A DNA stretch of 64,000 nt from Myxococcales bacterium (GCA_018780435.1 JADMJS010000056.1:1-64000); one strand, 5' to 3'. Positions 28,987-38,970 are shown, numbered from the stretch's first letter. The notes: generated from the letters alone by a model not told the origin. Numbers and translations: made by a program.

Positions 28987-30224
28987 GTACACGACGGATG
29001 ATGTCTCGCACCGCGTTCGGTTTCGTCACCTTAGTCGTCGGCTGTTCGAGCGACGTGACCACGGCGACCACGGCCGATGGCGCCTCGGACACCATCGGGG
29101 GCGACGCGGCGGAGCCGATCTCCGACGCGACGACCTCGAACAATGATTCGCATGACGGAGCCCCCATCGCCGATGCGTCGACTCCAGACGACGCCACCGA
29201 AGACCCAACGACGTGGGTCTCTCAGACCATCGCCGTCAGCGCCGACGCCTGTTGTCTCAGCGCCGACGCCGGACGGGTAGTCTGGGTCGAAGGGGGCGCG
29301 TTACGCCGCCTCGATTCCACGACGGGCCTCGTCACGGTGCTCGTCGCCGCCGCCGAGGCGGGTACACCGCGCGATCCGGCCACCGTCCCCGGAGGCGTGG
29401 TCTTCGCCGATGATCGCGATGGTGACTACGATCTCTTCCTGCTCCGCGATGGCGAGACCGTCCCCGAACCGCTGGTCGCCGCACCCGGCGATCAGGACGG
29501 CCTCACGGCAGATGGCTCCATCCTCGTGTGGCTCGACCGGCGCAAGGGTGAGGGCGGTCCGCGCGACACCGAGCTGTGGGCCCTCGACCTCGCGCAGCCC
29601 GGGTCCGCGCGGGCGCTCACGGACGACGACGTCGAGCAGGACTCGCCACACCTGCGCGGCGGCCTCGTCGTCTTCACCGACTACTCACATGATCCCGATG
29701 GGGAGCACCTCGGAGACCCCGCCGCGCCCTTCAACCAAGACGAGAACAACGCCGATATCGCCAGCATCGTCGTCGGCGCGACCCTCTTCGAGCCCTCCAC
29801 CGAGGTGCCCACCCGAGTGTTCCTCTCCGACGACCCGTCGAAGCAGGCACGGCCCGCGACGGACGGCACGACGGTCGTTTGGCTCGACTGGAGAGGCATC
29901 TCACCCGAGCCGAAGTACCAGGAGTTCCACATCTACTCGCGGGCCGTGGCGGGGGGCGCAGAACGTTTGCTCGGCAAGACGTCGTGGTCGCAGCCACAGC
30001 TCTGGCGTCGACCGGCCGTCGCGGGTGACTACGTGGCCTGGGTCCATGACTCTGTTGGTGACGCGCCGAAGATCGTGGGGACCCGTCTGACGGACTCGAC
30101 GCCCATAGACTTGACCGGGACGGTGGTGGATCTTCGAGCCATCGAGCTGACCGGCGGGACCCTGGTTTGGATGGCCGGTGCGGCTATCGAGGTCGTCCCC
30201 GACGCCTTTCTGCCCGTTCGCTGA
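28983..30224 (+). CDS. Secreted lipoprotein with predicted beta-propeller (TolB/WD-like)
   Basis: VTLVVGCSSD lipobox; Asp/Thr-rich linker; repeated blades (GRVVWVEGG, GGVVFADDRDGDYDLFL, GSILVWLDRR, TTVVWLDWR); ATGA overlap with upstream regulator. Confidence 0.7.
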   Translation: MSTRRMMSRTAFGFVTLVVGCSSDVTTATTADGASDTIGGDAAEPISDATTSNNDSHDGAPIADASTPDDATEDPTTWVSQTIAVSADACCLSADAGRVVWVEGGALRRLDSTTGLVTVLVAAAEAGTPRDPATVPGGVVFADDRDGDYDLFLLRDGETVPEPLVAAPGDQDGLTADGSILVWLDRRKGEGGPRDTELWALDLAQPGSARALTDDDVEQDSPHLRGGLVVFTDYSHDPDGEHLGDPAAPFNQDENNADIASIVVGATLFEPSTEVPTRVFLSDDPSKQARPATDGTTVVWLDWRGISPEPKYQEFHIYSRAVAGGAERLLGKTSWSQPQLWRRPAVAGDYVAWVHDSVGDAPKIVGTRLTDSTPIDLTGTVVDLRAIELTGGTLVWMAGAAIEVVPDAFLPVR

Positions 30225-30345
30225 CGAGAGGCGACGCCCTTGAGGGGCCGCCGGAACGCGTAAACTCCGTGGCCCGCCAATAGAGTGCCGCACAGTCATT
30301 TGTCTTAAGACTTCTCGCACGTACCCGTTTTGCCCCGTTAATGAA

Positions 30346-33270
30346 TTGGGGGTAGGCATGGGAAAGTCTCCTGTCATGGGGGCGTGCTCCGCGTCGCGAT
30401 CAGCGTTGGTCTTGATGCGAGAGGGCGTCATCTTCGGCGCGTTGGTACTCGGCTGCGGTGGCCAGGCGTCGACAGCGTCGACGTTCGGTGACGTGCGAGG
30501 GGGCGGACTCGCAGGCGGCGACGCCGCGATCGCCCTGGACGCGCCAGCTTGGGCGCCGGGAACATCCGCCTCGGAGCCGGAGCCGGGCTTCATCGAGGAC
30601 GACCTGAAGGACGCCACCGAAGCCGTGGCGACGGAGTCACCCGACGTGTCTGGCGGCACTGAGGACGTGCGGTCGGCCGAACGCGCGCCGCTCGACCTGC
30701 CGCCTGACGATGTTCACGTCAATGTCGATGAGGATACCGCCGAGGACATATGCCCAGGCGGGATCGGCTGCCCGTGTGGCGCCGATGAGGAGTGTGACTA
30801 CCCGCTGTGCGTCCAGACCACGAACGGCGATCGCGTGTGCACCGGTGAGTGCACTGACGCCTGTCCATCGCCCCTCACCTGTCTTCCACCGGTGACCGGA
30901 TCGGGACCGTGGCTGTGCCTGGACGACTCGGCGACGGACTGCATGCCGTGTATGTCGTCGACCACCTGTTCGCAACAGGGCATGGTCGACGCCGTGTGTG
31001 CGATCGAAGATGTCGAGATCGGCGCGTTCTGTGGGCGCCGTTGCGAATCCGATGAGGACTGCGGGCCTGGCGCCGGTTGCGCGCCCGGTCTACTCGCGGA
31101 GACCGGTCAAGCTGTCTCTCGGTGCAAACCCGTCGGCGATGCCACGTGCGAATGCAACTCTCTCGCGCTCGGGCTTGCTGCCGAGACGAGCTGTGCGAAA
31201 GGGCCCTGGTGCACCGGGGTTCGACGTTGCACGCCCGACGGCCTCAGCGAGTGCGCCATCCCGGACGAAGGCGCAGAGCAATGCGACGGGCTCGACAATG
31301 ATTGCGACGGTGAGATTGACGACGTCCCGCCGACACCGTGTTGGCCCGAGAAAGTCGACGGACTCGTCCAGGGCGGCTCGAGCATCTGTCACCCGGGCTA
31401 CCGACTCTGCGGCGAGTGTCTCGATCATCAAGGGCCTACGGAGGAAGCCTGCGATCAGCTCGACAACGACTGCGATGGCGTGGTCGACGAGGGGCCCGTG
31501 CTCGAGTGTGTACCTCCGGGTACGCCAAAGTGGCTGCTCTACGGTGAAGGGAGTCGATGCCAGCGTGGCAAGTCCGCATGTGGTGGGCCGTGCATCGGGT
31601 TCGTGGGACCGCAGCCCGACTTCTGCAACGGACTCGATGAGGACTGCGACGGGCAGACCGACGAGGGATACATTGACATTGACGTCGATGGCGTCGCCAA
31701 CTGTGTCGATAACGACGACGATGATGACGGAATCGTCGACGCGGCCGACGTGTGCCCGGAGCTCGCCGATCCCCAACAGGCCGACCTCGACGGCGATGGG
31801 GTAGGGGATGGGTGTGACACCGACGACGACGGCGACGGTGACTTCGACGACATGGACTGCGCCCCGCTCGACGAGGCTCGCCATGTCCAGGCGCTGGAGG
31901 TCTGCAACGGAATCGATGACAACTGTGATGGGCACATCGACTACGGGCTACCCGACCTCGATGCCGATGGCCTCATGGACCTCTGTGATCCGGACCGGGA
32001 CGGCGACGGTGATCTCGATGCCGTCGACTGCGCTCCGGACGATGCCGCGCGAGGGCCGTCGGCCGTCGAGCGGTGCAACACGAGCGATGACGACTGTGAC
32101 GGACTGCCCGACGACGGACTCCCTGACTTTGACCAGGACGGGAGCGGTGACAGCTGCGATCCGGATCGAGACGGTGACGGGAACTCGAACATCTTTGACT
32201 GCGCCCCCGATGATCCCGTCGTCTATCGCAATGCCGTCGAGATCTGTAATGGGCGTGACGAGAACTGCGACAGCTTCGTAGACAACGGCAGTCCCGATCT
32301 CGACTGGGACGGGCTCCGCGACGACTGTGACCCAGACCAGGACGGCGATGGCGACCCCGACGTGACCGATTGTGATCCGCATGACCGATGGATCTACAGC
32401 GGCGCGGTCGAGATCTGCGACGGACGGGACGAAGACTGCAGTGGCGTCATGGACGACGGGTTGCCGGACCTCGACGGCGACGGTCTGATGGACGAGTGCG
32501 ACTCGGATCGCGATGGGGACGGCGCGTCGAACGACACCGATTGCGCCATGGCGGATCCGACCCGGTACCCCGGGGCGCCGGAGGAATGCAACGGTCTCGA
32601 CGACGACTGCGACAGCTTCGGCGACGAGGACTTCAACGACCTCGACCACGATGGGCTGGGCGATGCCTGCGACTGGGACCGCGACGGTGACGGCCGGCCA
32701 AACGGGTTCGATTGCGCGCCGGACGATTGGTCACGACATCCGGGTCGCGCTGAGGAGTGTAACTATGTCGACGACGACTGTGACGGGCTCATCGACGATG
32801 GTCCCGACCTGAACGGCGACGGCGACTGGGACGCTTGCGACCGTGACGCCGATGACGATGGGATCCGGGACGACGCTGACTGCGCCCCCAACGACGCCGA
32901 GGTCCCCGTCGTCGACGAGCGCTGCAACGGCAAAGACGACAACTGCAACGGCCTCATCGATGAAGGGGGCCCCGACTTGGACGGTGATGGGATCGGGTGG
33001 TGTGATCTCGATGACGACCAAGATGGGTGGGAGCTCCCGCTCGACTGCGCACCGCTCCGGCCCGAGGCGTGGCCTGGGGCGCCCGAGCAGTGCAACGGGC
33101 TCGACGACGACTGCGATGGTGTAGCGGACAATCTCTGGCTCGACAGTGATCTCGACGGCTTCGGCGACGACTGCGACCACGATGATGATGGCGACGGCGA
33201 CCTGGATTCGACCGACTGCGCCCCACTCGACCCAGCACGGTCGAGCTTCACGCCGGGTGGTTGCTCCTGA
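30346..33270 (+). CDS. Cys/Asp-rich surface protein with MopE-type metal-binding and thrombospondin type-3-like repeats
   Basis: Repeated CNGxDDDCDGxxD and DxDGDGxxDxCDxDxDGDG motifs. Confidence 0.85.
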   Translation: MGVGMGKSPVMGACSASRSALVLMREGVIFGALVLGCGGQASTASTFGDVRGGGLAGGDAAIALDAPAWAPGTSASEPEPGFIEDDLKDATEAVATESPDVSGGTEDVRSAERAPLDLPPDDVHVNVDEDTAEDICPGGIGCPCGADEECDYPLCVQTTNGDRVCTGECTDACPSPLTCLPPVTGSGPWLCLDDSATDCMPCMSSTTCSQQGMVDAVCAIEDVEIGAFCGRRCESDEDCGPGAGCAPGLLAETGQAVSRCKPVGDATCECNSLALGLAAETSCAKGPWCTGVRRCTPDGLSECAIPDEGAEQCDGLDNDCDGEIDDVPPTPCWPEKVDGLVQGGSSICHPGYRLCGECLDHQGPTEEACDQLDNDCDGVVDEGPVLECVPPGTPKWLLYGEGSRCQRGKSACGGPCIGFVGPQPDFCNGLDEDCDGQTDEGYIDIDVDGVANCVDNDDDDDGIVDAADVCPELADPQQADLDGDGVGDGCDTDDDGDGDFDDMDCAPLDEARHVQALEVCNGIDDNCDGHIDYGLPDLDADGLMDLCDPDRDGDGDLDAVDCAPDDAARGPSAVERCNTSDDDCDGLPDDGLPDFDQDGSGDSCDPDRDGDGNSNIFDCAPDDPVVYRNAVEICNGRDENCDSFVDNGSPDLDWDGLRDDCDPDQDGDGDPDVTDCDPHDRWIYSGAVEICDGRDEDCSGVMDDGLPDLDGDGLMDECDSDRDGDGASNDTDCAMADPTRYPGAPEECNGLDDDCDSFGDEDFNDLDHDGLGDACDWDRDGDGRPNGFDCAPDDWSRHPGRAEECNYVDDDCDGLIDDGPDLNGDGDWDACDRDADDDGIRDDADCAPNDAEVPVVDERCNGKDDNCNGLIDEGGPDLDGDGIGWCDLDDDQDGWELPLDCAPLRPEAWPGAPEQCNGLDDDCDGVADNLWLDSDLDGFGDDCDHDDDGDGDLDSTDCAPLDPARSSFTPGGCS
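31855..33213 (+). repeat. Tandem array of 8 protein-coding repeat units (~55-57 aa, ~171 bp)
   Basis: Units each begin DCxP/DCAx and end DGDGxxD; read from the translation. Confidence 0.85.
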
Positions 33271-33369
33271 GGAGGCGCAGGGCGCAGGGCTTGTAGCACG
33301 GGCGTTCTCTTGCCATGCTCAGGCGGCTCGCCATCGACGGCCCTGCCCGTGAAGCTCCTGGAGACAGCC

Positions 33370-34521
33370 ATGACGCGTCGCCCGCTCTCTGCTCTCATCG
33401 CCACGCTTCTCGCGGCTCCCGCCGTACTGGCGTCGCGTCCCCCGCCGGAGTCGGCGCTGTCGCAACGTTTCGACGACGTGCAGGCAGATATCGACGCCGT
33501 GCGGCTCCTCGTCGCCAAGCTCAAGGGCAAGGCGAAGGTGACTTCGGAGGTCAAGGCACGGCTCGAACGCACCATCATGGAGCTTGAGGCGCTTGAGGCG
33601 GACACGCGCCCAGACAAGACGTGCCCGCCATCGACGCCGTGTCCGGTTTGTCCGCCGACATCGCCGTGCCCGCCCGCGCCCGAAGCGAACCGGCAACCGC
33701 CCAAGCCGGAAGTCATGGCGCTCATCAACGGCGCCTCGAACCTGTGTCTCGGCGTCAAAGGCGGCCATCAGCACCGCGCCGGCGCGGGGATTGAGCTCGT
33801 ACCGTGCCTCGGGGAGCGAGGAGAACGACCCCTCGACCACCAATGGACCGTTGTCCCCGCCGCGCCAGGCTTCGAGTTCGTCCGCAACGAGGCGAGCGGG
33901 CTCTGCCTGGGCGTACGGGGCGTCGACCAAGCCGGCATGATGGCCGAGGCGGAGGTCTTCGACTGCAACGCGGCGGGACAAGACCAGCGCCTCGACAACC
34001 AATGGACGATCGCCTCGAGCGGTCGCGGCGCGATGCAGCTCAGGAACCGCGTCTCCGGCCTCTGCCTCAGCGTCCAGGGGGCCGACCGCCACGGCATCGG
34101 GTCGGCCGGGCTCCTCGACCGGTGCGACGGCCCGCGAAACGGCAAAGACAGCCAGTGGGAGGCGGTCCCGTTCGCCGCCCTCATGCCGTCTCTCGTCGTG
34201 CGTCCGGTGCCAACGGCGCCGGCCCCGCCGCCGCGCATCGAGCCCATCTCGGCCGCCGACCTGTCGAAGATCCTGAAGACAGTCGAGGCGCAGTCGTTCG
34301 CCGCCGAGAAGATGCGGGTACTCAAGATGGCGCTCGAAGGTAAGCCCGTGACCGTGGGCCAGGTTCGGACGGTCCTCGGGCAGTTCTCGTTCTCGGCCGA
34401 GCAGCTCGACGTGGTGCGGCTCTTGAACCCGACCATCGTCGACAAAGACTTTCGGTATCAGCTCTTCGAGGCGTTCACCTTCGACACCGACAAGGCCGCC
34501 CTCGAGGCGATCCTCAAGTAG
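33370..34521 (+). CDS. Secreted ricin B-lectin-like domain + DUF4476 domain protein
   Basis: Three QW-type repeats (HQWTVVP, NQWTIAS, SQWEAVP) with LCLGVKG-type motifs; C-term DLSKILKTVEAQSFAAEKMRVLKMAL...FSFSAEQLDVVRLL DUF4476-like. Confidence 0.75.
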   Translation: MTRRPLSALIATLLAAPAVLASRPPPESALSQRFDDVQADIDAVRLLVAKLKGKAKVTSEVKARLERTIMELEALEADTRPDKTCPPSTPCPVCPPTSPCPPAPEANRQPPKPEVMALINGASNLCLGVKGGHQHRAGAGIELVPCLGERGERPLDHQWTVVPAAPGFEFVRNEASGLCLGVRGVDQAGMMAEAEVFDCNAAGQDQRLDNQWTIASSGRGAMQLRNRVSGLCLSVQGADRHGIGSAGLLDRCDGPRNGKDSQWEAVPFAALMPSLVVRPVPTAPAPPPRIEPISAADLSKILKTVEAQSFAAEKMRVLKMALEGKPVTVGQVRTVLGQFSFSAEQLDVVRLLNPTIVDKDFRYQLFEAFTFDTDKAALEAILK

Positions 34522-35677
34522 GCGGAACCGCCGGGCAAGGGGCCGCTCCGGGCGCGAGACAGGTCCCCGCGATGCACCGGTAGCTTTCACACTGAGCTGG
34601 GCTGACGCAGGGCGCGCCGCTGGGCAGGGGCATGGCGCAGACCCCGGCGTGGCAGCGGAGCCCATCGCCGCAGAGCCCGCCGCCGGCGCACGCGTCACCG
34701 AGCCCTGGGGCAGCGCTGCAGGTCGGCGGGAGCGCCGCCGTATCGCAGTACCCCGAACCGCAGACGAACTCGGTGCACGGCGCCCCGACGGTCGGACCTT
34801 CGGTGCAGACCCCGCCACTACAGACGAGGCGGGGGCCGGGTAGACGCGGGTCGCACTCGGACGTCGTGAAGCATGGCTCGCCCGGAGCGCCGTAGAGAGC
34901 GCACGTGCCGGCGTAGCAGGTGAGCCACGGTGCACACGGCGTCGCGTCATCGCAGGTGGCCCCGAGGTCGCCCGGCGCACCACACGAATCGCCTTCTCCG
35001 CAGTTCAATGGCGCAGCGCAAAACGCGAAGTCGTCCGTCGCCGCGCCACACGGCGCACCCACGGCGTCCGGCTGGGGCTCTAGCACGACGCAGGTGCCCG
35101 GGCAGGTCGCGCCTACCTCGCAACGTCCGGAGCTGCACTCGGCGTCGCTGAGGCACACGGCGCCGTCCGCGACTTGGCCGCGCACCACGCCTTCGCAAGC
35201 GGGGACGGGCCGTGGTGACGTGGTCACAGCCTGTCGCCACCCCTCGCATCCGAGGCCCGCGAGCGCGTCCAGGCAGGCGCTCGCGCCCACGAGCGAGGCC
35301 GTCCCCGCCGCGAGAGCCGCTGCAACGCCGTCGCCGCCGCACTCGGCGTAGGCGGACGCTTCACAGTCGGGCGCTACCGGTAGCCCCGGCAGCGGGCAGG
35401 CCAGTTGGAGCGCGCAGCTCGCGTTGGCGAAGCGCTCGCAGTAGGGGAGCTCCGGCTCCGGCCCAGTGTCGACGCGCTCCTCGATGTCGAGCGCGACGTC
35501 GTCGCCGAGGGCCGTGTCGACGGGCGAGAACGTATCGATGGTGCCATCGACGTCTTCCGAGGGCGCGATGTCCTGGTCGACCACGTCCACGACGTCCTCG
35601 TCGACCACGGCGATGTCCGGGGACGCGGTGGTGGTCCCAGCGCACGCGCCCAAGGCGACGCAGAGCAGCAGCCGCAT
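34514..35677 (-). CDS. Cys-rich lipoprotein, Dickkopf-like Cys pattern
   Basis: MRLLLCVALGACAG lipobox; dense repeated Cys motifs (CSSGRCEVGATCPGTC etc.). Confidence 0.7.
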   Translation of the reverse strand: MRLLLCVALGACAGTTTASPDIAVVDEDVVDVVDQDIAPSEDVDGTIDTFSPVDTALGDDVALDIEERVDTGPEPELPYCERFANASCALQLACPLPGLPVAPDCEASAYAECGGDGVAAALAAGTASLVGASACLDALAGLGCEGWRQAVTTSPRPVPACEGVVRGQVADGAVCLSDAECSSGRCEVGATCPGTCVVLEPQPDAVGAPCGAATDDFAFCAAPLNCGEGDSCGAPGDLGATCDDATPCAPWLTCYAGTCALYGAPGEPCFTTSECDPRLPGPRLVCSGGVCTEGPTVGAPCTEFVCGSGYCDTAALPPTCSAAPGLGDACAGGGLCGDGLRCHAGVCAMPLPSGAPCVSPAQCESYRCIAGTCLAPGAAPCPAVPPT

Positions 35678-38079
35678 CACGGCTGGCACGCCCACTTGGC
35701 GCCCAAGGTGGGTGAGTCATCCGGCACGTATTCCACCGACCCAGAGCCGATCCCGAGCACGTAGCCGGCCGACGGCCACGCGGCCGAGACCGTGTAGTTC
35801 TGGCCGCCGGCGCTCTGCCAGAGGCGATCGACGACGCCGGAGGGGCGTTGCACATCGATGAAGGTCGCGAAGGCCTCGATGGTGAACGTGAAGCTGCCGC
35901 CACCGGGGCCGCTTCGCGACGTGGTGAACCCCGTGCGGTAGTAGCCGGGCTCGATCGCGTTGCCGTAGGACCACGCCTCTTTGGCTGGGCCTCCTGACCC
36001 GTCGAGGTAGGAGACCCACAGGCCTGCGCCGAGGACCGAGCCGAGGGGCGCTCCGATCCGGACGTAGGCTTCGAGCCACGTCAGTGTGGTCCCATTGTGC
36101 GACCACTGGCCGCGTCCAAGTCCGTTCAGCCAATGTTCGCAGTAGAGCGCGTCGTAGTCGGCGTCCTTGGCCCACGGCACACAGGAGGGTGCCGAGTTGG
36201 TCGCGCTGTCCCAGCTCTGGACGCCGTCGCACGTCTGTTCGGGCACGATGTCGAGAGAGTCGTTTGCGATCCGGAGGTTACGGAAGCTAGTCCCGTCCTT
36301 TCCGAGGACGGTCCACGACGTGCCGCCGTCGGCCGAGAAGCGGAACCGGAACTGGTAGTCGCCCGTGTTCGACATGCCGACGTTCTGCGCCGGGCTCCAC
36401 GCGTAGCGGAAGTTGTTGCCGGCTTGGCCGTCGAACGACAGCGGGTAGAAGACCGGGGTCGCTAACGGGCCTCCGCCGAAGCCCAGATCGGTCTCGACTT
36501 CGGCGCGGATCGCGCTGCTGGCCCCGCCCGCGTCGGTAATGCCAGGGACGTACACCTCGGCCGTGAGCACCATGCAGTCGTGGCCGAGGCTCGACTTCGT
36601 GAAGAGCACTGGATCCGGGATGCCGGCGACGAGCTGGCAGGCGTGGTTGAAACGCCCGCCCCAGCCACCGACCCAGCCGACCGGGGCGCTCTTCGGGCAC
36701 TCGGGGGGACCGCCGGCCGGGAAGAGCGTGCAGTCGAGCGTTGCCGCGAGCACGAGACGTCGACCTCCGTCTTGGTCGAAAGCGGGCTTCCACGTGGACC
36801 CGCCGTCCACCGAGAAGCGGAACGAATATCGGTAGTTGCCGTAGCTGGCCATGACCCCGGAGAGGCTGTTCCGGAGGTCGTTCAAGCGGAAAGCGTAGAC
36901 GAAGTTGTTGCCCTGCTGGCGCTGAAAGTGGAGCGGGAGCGGCTGCACGACGGCCGTCGTGACGACTTCGGCGTCGATGGCGGAGGCGGCGGTGGCGGCC
37001 GCGGCGGGGCTGGCGTAGCTCTGATCGGTCAGGCCCGCGATCCACGCCTGAACTTCGACGATCCCGGCGACGCCTTGGCCCTGCCACGAGTCGAAGTGAT
37101 AGACCGGATCGACCGCGCCGCGGTGTTGGTCGCTGCCGGCGCCGATGAGGACGAAGTCGAGGTCGCCGATCCAACCGACCGTGAGGCCGTTCGCGCCCGC
37201 GGGCACGACCGGGAACTCGTAGTTTACGCCGAAGTCGCTGTCCCACGCGACGCAGCCGCCTTCATCCGAGTTCGAGAACCAGAACGAGACGGAGGTCGCG
37301 TCGTCCGGGATGTTCACGGTCGGCGTGTCGTAGCCGGCTTCCCCGCTGGCCGCCCAGGGGTCGCCACTGTAGAGCGCGACGGTGCCGGTCTCGCCCCCCG
37401 GCATGAAGCGCCAGCTCGCGTAGAGGTTCCACGCGCGGGCCCCGTTCTTGGTCATGCGGCAGGTCGACAGCCGCGACGGGCTGTAGTCGATCTCGAGGAG
37501 ACCTCCCTGCGTGAGCGGCTCATCCGAGGTCTCGAGCCAGTCGGTCGTGAAACGAACCGGGACGGCCACGGCCGGGGCCGCGACCGTGAAGTCGTAGTTC
37601 TGGCCGAGGTTCGTGTCCCACTCCTTACAGCCGTAGTAGTCGTTCGCGTAGAACCAGACCTCAACGTCGCCGGCCGTCTCGGGGACGTCGACGATCGCTT
37701 CGAGGAACGCGCCTTGGGCGGTCATGGGGCGGCTCGTCGTTGCGCCGCCGTCGAACTTCACGTAGGCCAGGATCGACCAAGCGGGTAGGCCGTACTTCGT
37801 GCCGCGGCATGAGGGGAGCCGCGCCGCGTCGAACTGCAGCCGCAGCTTGCCGCCGGCGTAGACGGGCCCGGTTACGACGACTTCGTTCCAATCCGACTGA
37901 AAGCGCACCACCGCGACGTGGTCCACCGTGATGGTCGACGCCTTCGGCGTGGCCGTTGCTACGAGCGGCGTGCCCACCCCAACGGGCGGCTCCGGCGTGG
38001 CGCAGGAGAGGACCGTCGAGCTGAAGGCCAGAAGGAGCGCAGCATGGAGTCGGACGAGCGGAGGCCATTGGCTTTGCAT
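35677..38079 (-). CDS. Secreted multidomain protein with two tandem DUF6209-like domains
   Basis: Lipobox VLSCATPE; duplicated F..DW.E...GGLLEIDYSPSRLSTCRMTKNGARAW and FQSDWNEVVV...LRLQFDAARLPSCRGTKYGLPAW. Confidence 0.7.
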   Translation of the reverse strand: MQSQWPPLVRLHAALLLAFSSTVLSCATPEPPVGVGTPLVATATPKASTITVDHVAVVRFQSDWNEVVVTGPVYAGGKLRLQFDAARLPSCRGTKYGLPAWSILAYVKFDGGATTSRPMTAQGAFLEAIVDVPETAGDVEVWFYANDYYGCKEWDTNLGQNYDFTVAAPAVAVPVRFTTDWLETSDEPLTQGGLLEIDYSPSRLSTCRMTKNGARAWNLYASWRFMPGGETGTVALYSGDPWAASGEAGYDTPTVNIPDDATSVSFWFSNSDEGGCVAWDSDFGVNYEFPVVPAGANGLTVGWIGDLDFVLIGAGSDQHRGAVDPVYHFDSWQGQGVAGIVEVQAWIAGLTDQSYASPAAAATAASAIDAEVVTTAVVQPLPLHFQRQQGNNFVYAFRLNDLRNSLSGVMASYGNYRYSFRFSVDGGSTWKPAFDQDGGRRLVLAATLDCTLFPAGGPPECPKSAPVGWVGGWGGRFNHACQLVAGIPDPVLFTKSSLGHDCMVLTAEVYVPGITDAGGASSAIRAEVETDLGFGGGPLATPVFYPLSFDGQAGNNFRYAWSPAQNVGMSNTGDYQFRFRFSADGGTSWTVLGKDGTSFRNLRIANDSLDIVPEQTCDGVQSWDSATNSAPSCVPWAKDADYDALYCEHWLNGLGRGQWSHNGTTLTWLEAYVRIGAPLGSVLGAGLWVSYLDGSGGPAKEAWSYGNAIEPGYYRTGFTTSRSGPGGGSFTFTIEAFATFIDVQRPSGVVDRLWQSAGGQNYTVSAAWPSAGYVLGIGSGSVEYVPDDSPTLGAKWACQP

Positions 38080-38109
38080 GTTGCCGGCTTACTCCTCGGG
38101 CGCCGACAA

Positions 38110-38970
38110 TCAAGGGAAATTCGACGCGATGATCGCGTGAAACTCCTGCCAGAAGGCCACCGTCTTGCCGGGGCGAAAGAGCCCGAAGTGACCCAGCTTG
38201 CGGAGGCCGACCTCGCGCGGGTGAAGGGTCCGGGACCGCACGGTCGCCCTCTGGTACCACCCCTCCAAGGCGCGTGCTGGTCTTTCTGGAGCGTAGGTGT
38301 CATCGGCGATTCGGAAGAAGTGCATGGGGATGGCGAGGTCCGCGTGGCCCGTCTCGCCCAGCGCGCCGACGAGGTAGTTCGGCGTACGGCACCACTCGGA
38401 CCACTGCCGGACGACGCCAGCGGGGAGATCCGTCCCGAGGCCGAGCCGGCCGGGCATGTAGCCGACCGCCCGGGTCACGGCGGGGATGGCCACGTGCATC
38501 GTGAAGCGCATGACGTGGCCGAAGCGCGTGTCGTAGAGGGCCATGTCGCCCGACGCCGACGCCACCACGATGGCGCCGGACAGCTCAGCGCGATGGGGCG
38601 TGAGCCCGAGCGCCTGCCCGCCGAAGCTGTGGCAGAGGGCCCACGTCGGCGCGTCGGGCCAGCGAGAACGAGCCGCCGTGATGGCGGCGTCCATGTCGTA
38701 GCGACCCCAGTCGTACAGGGTCGCCGGGTCCTGACGAATCGGGCCGTCGAGCGACTCGCCCGAGCCACGGTAGTCGAACGTGAGCACCGCGACGCCGCGC
38801 TCGGCCATCCACGACGCGAAGCTTCGGTAATAGCGGCGAGGCACCCCGAGCGCGCCGCATACGACGATGGCGGCCTGCGGTGGCGCCGATGGCTCGAAGA
38901 GGGTCGCGGCGAGGCGTCGGCCATCGTCGGCGTAAAGGGAGTGGGCGCTTTGGCGAGTGGGTAGCGACAT
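38110..38970 (-). CDS. Alpha/beta hydrolase
   Basis: VLTFDYRGSGESLDGP and WALCHSFGGQALGL nucleophile elbow-like motif. Confidence 0.8.
   Translation of the reverse strand: MSLPTRQSAHSLYADDGRRLAATLFEPSAPPQAAIVVCGALGVPRRYYRSFASWMAERGVAVLTFDYRGSGESLDGPIRQDPATLYDWGRYDMDAAITAARSRWPDAPTWALCHSFGGQALGLTPHRAELSGAIVVASASGDMALYDTRFGHVMRFTMHVAIPAVTRAVGYMPGRLGLGTDLPAGVVRQWSEWCRTPNYLVGALGETGHADLAIPMHFFRIADDTYAPERPARALEGWYQRATVRSRTLHPREVGLRKLGHFGLFRPGKTVAFWQEFHAIIASNFP

Noticed and set aside
27343-28992. 549-aa minus ORF opposite the sigma54-activator domain
   Set aside because: Shadow ORF; plus-strand AAA+ motifs are decisive
30346-33270. Possible CRISPR-like repeat array in the 30-33 kb region
   Set aside because: Periodicity is protein-coding (57-aa units), units diverge at DNA level and there are no short identical repeats with unique spacers
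33319-34983. 554-aa minus ORF across the lectin gene and into the Cys-rich lipoprotein locus
   Set aside because: Shadow frame; overlaps better supported genes on both strands
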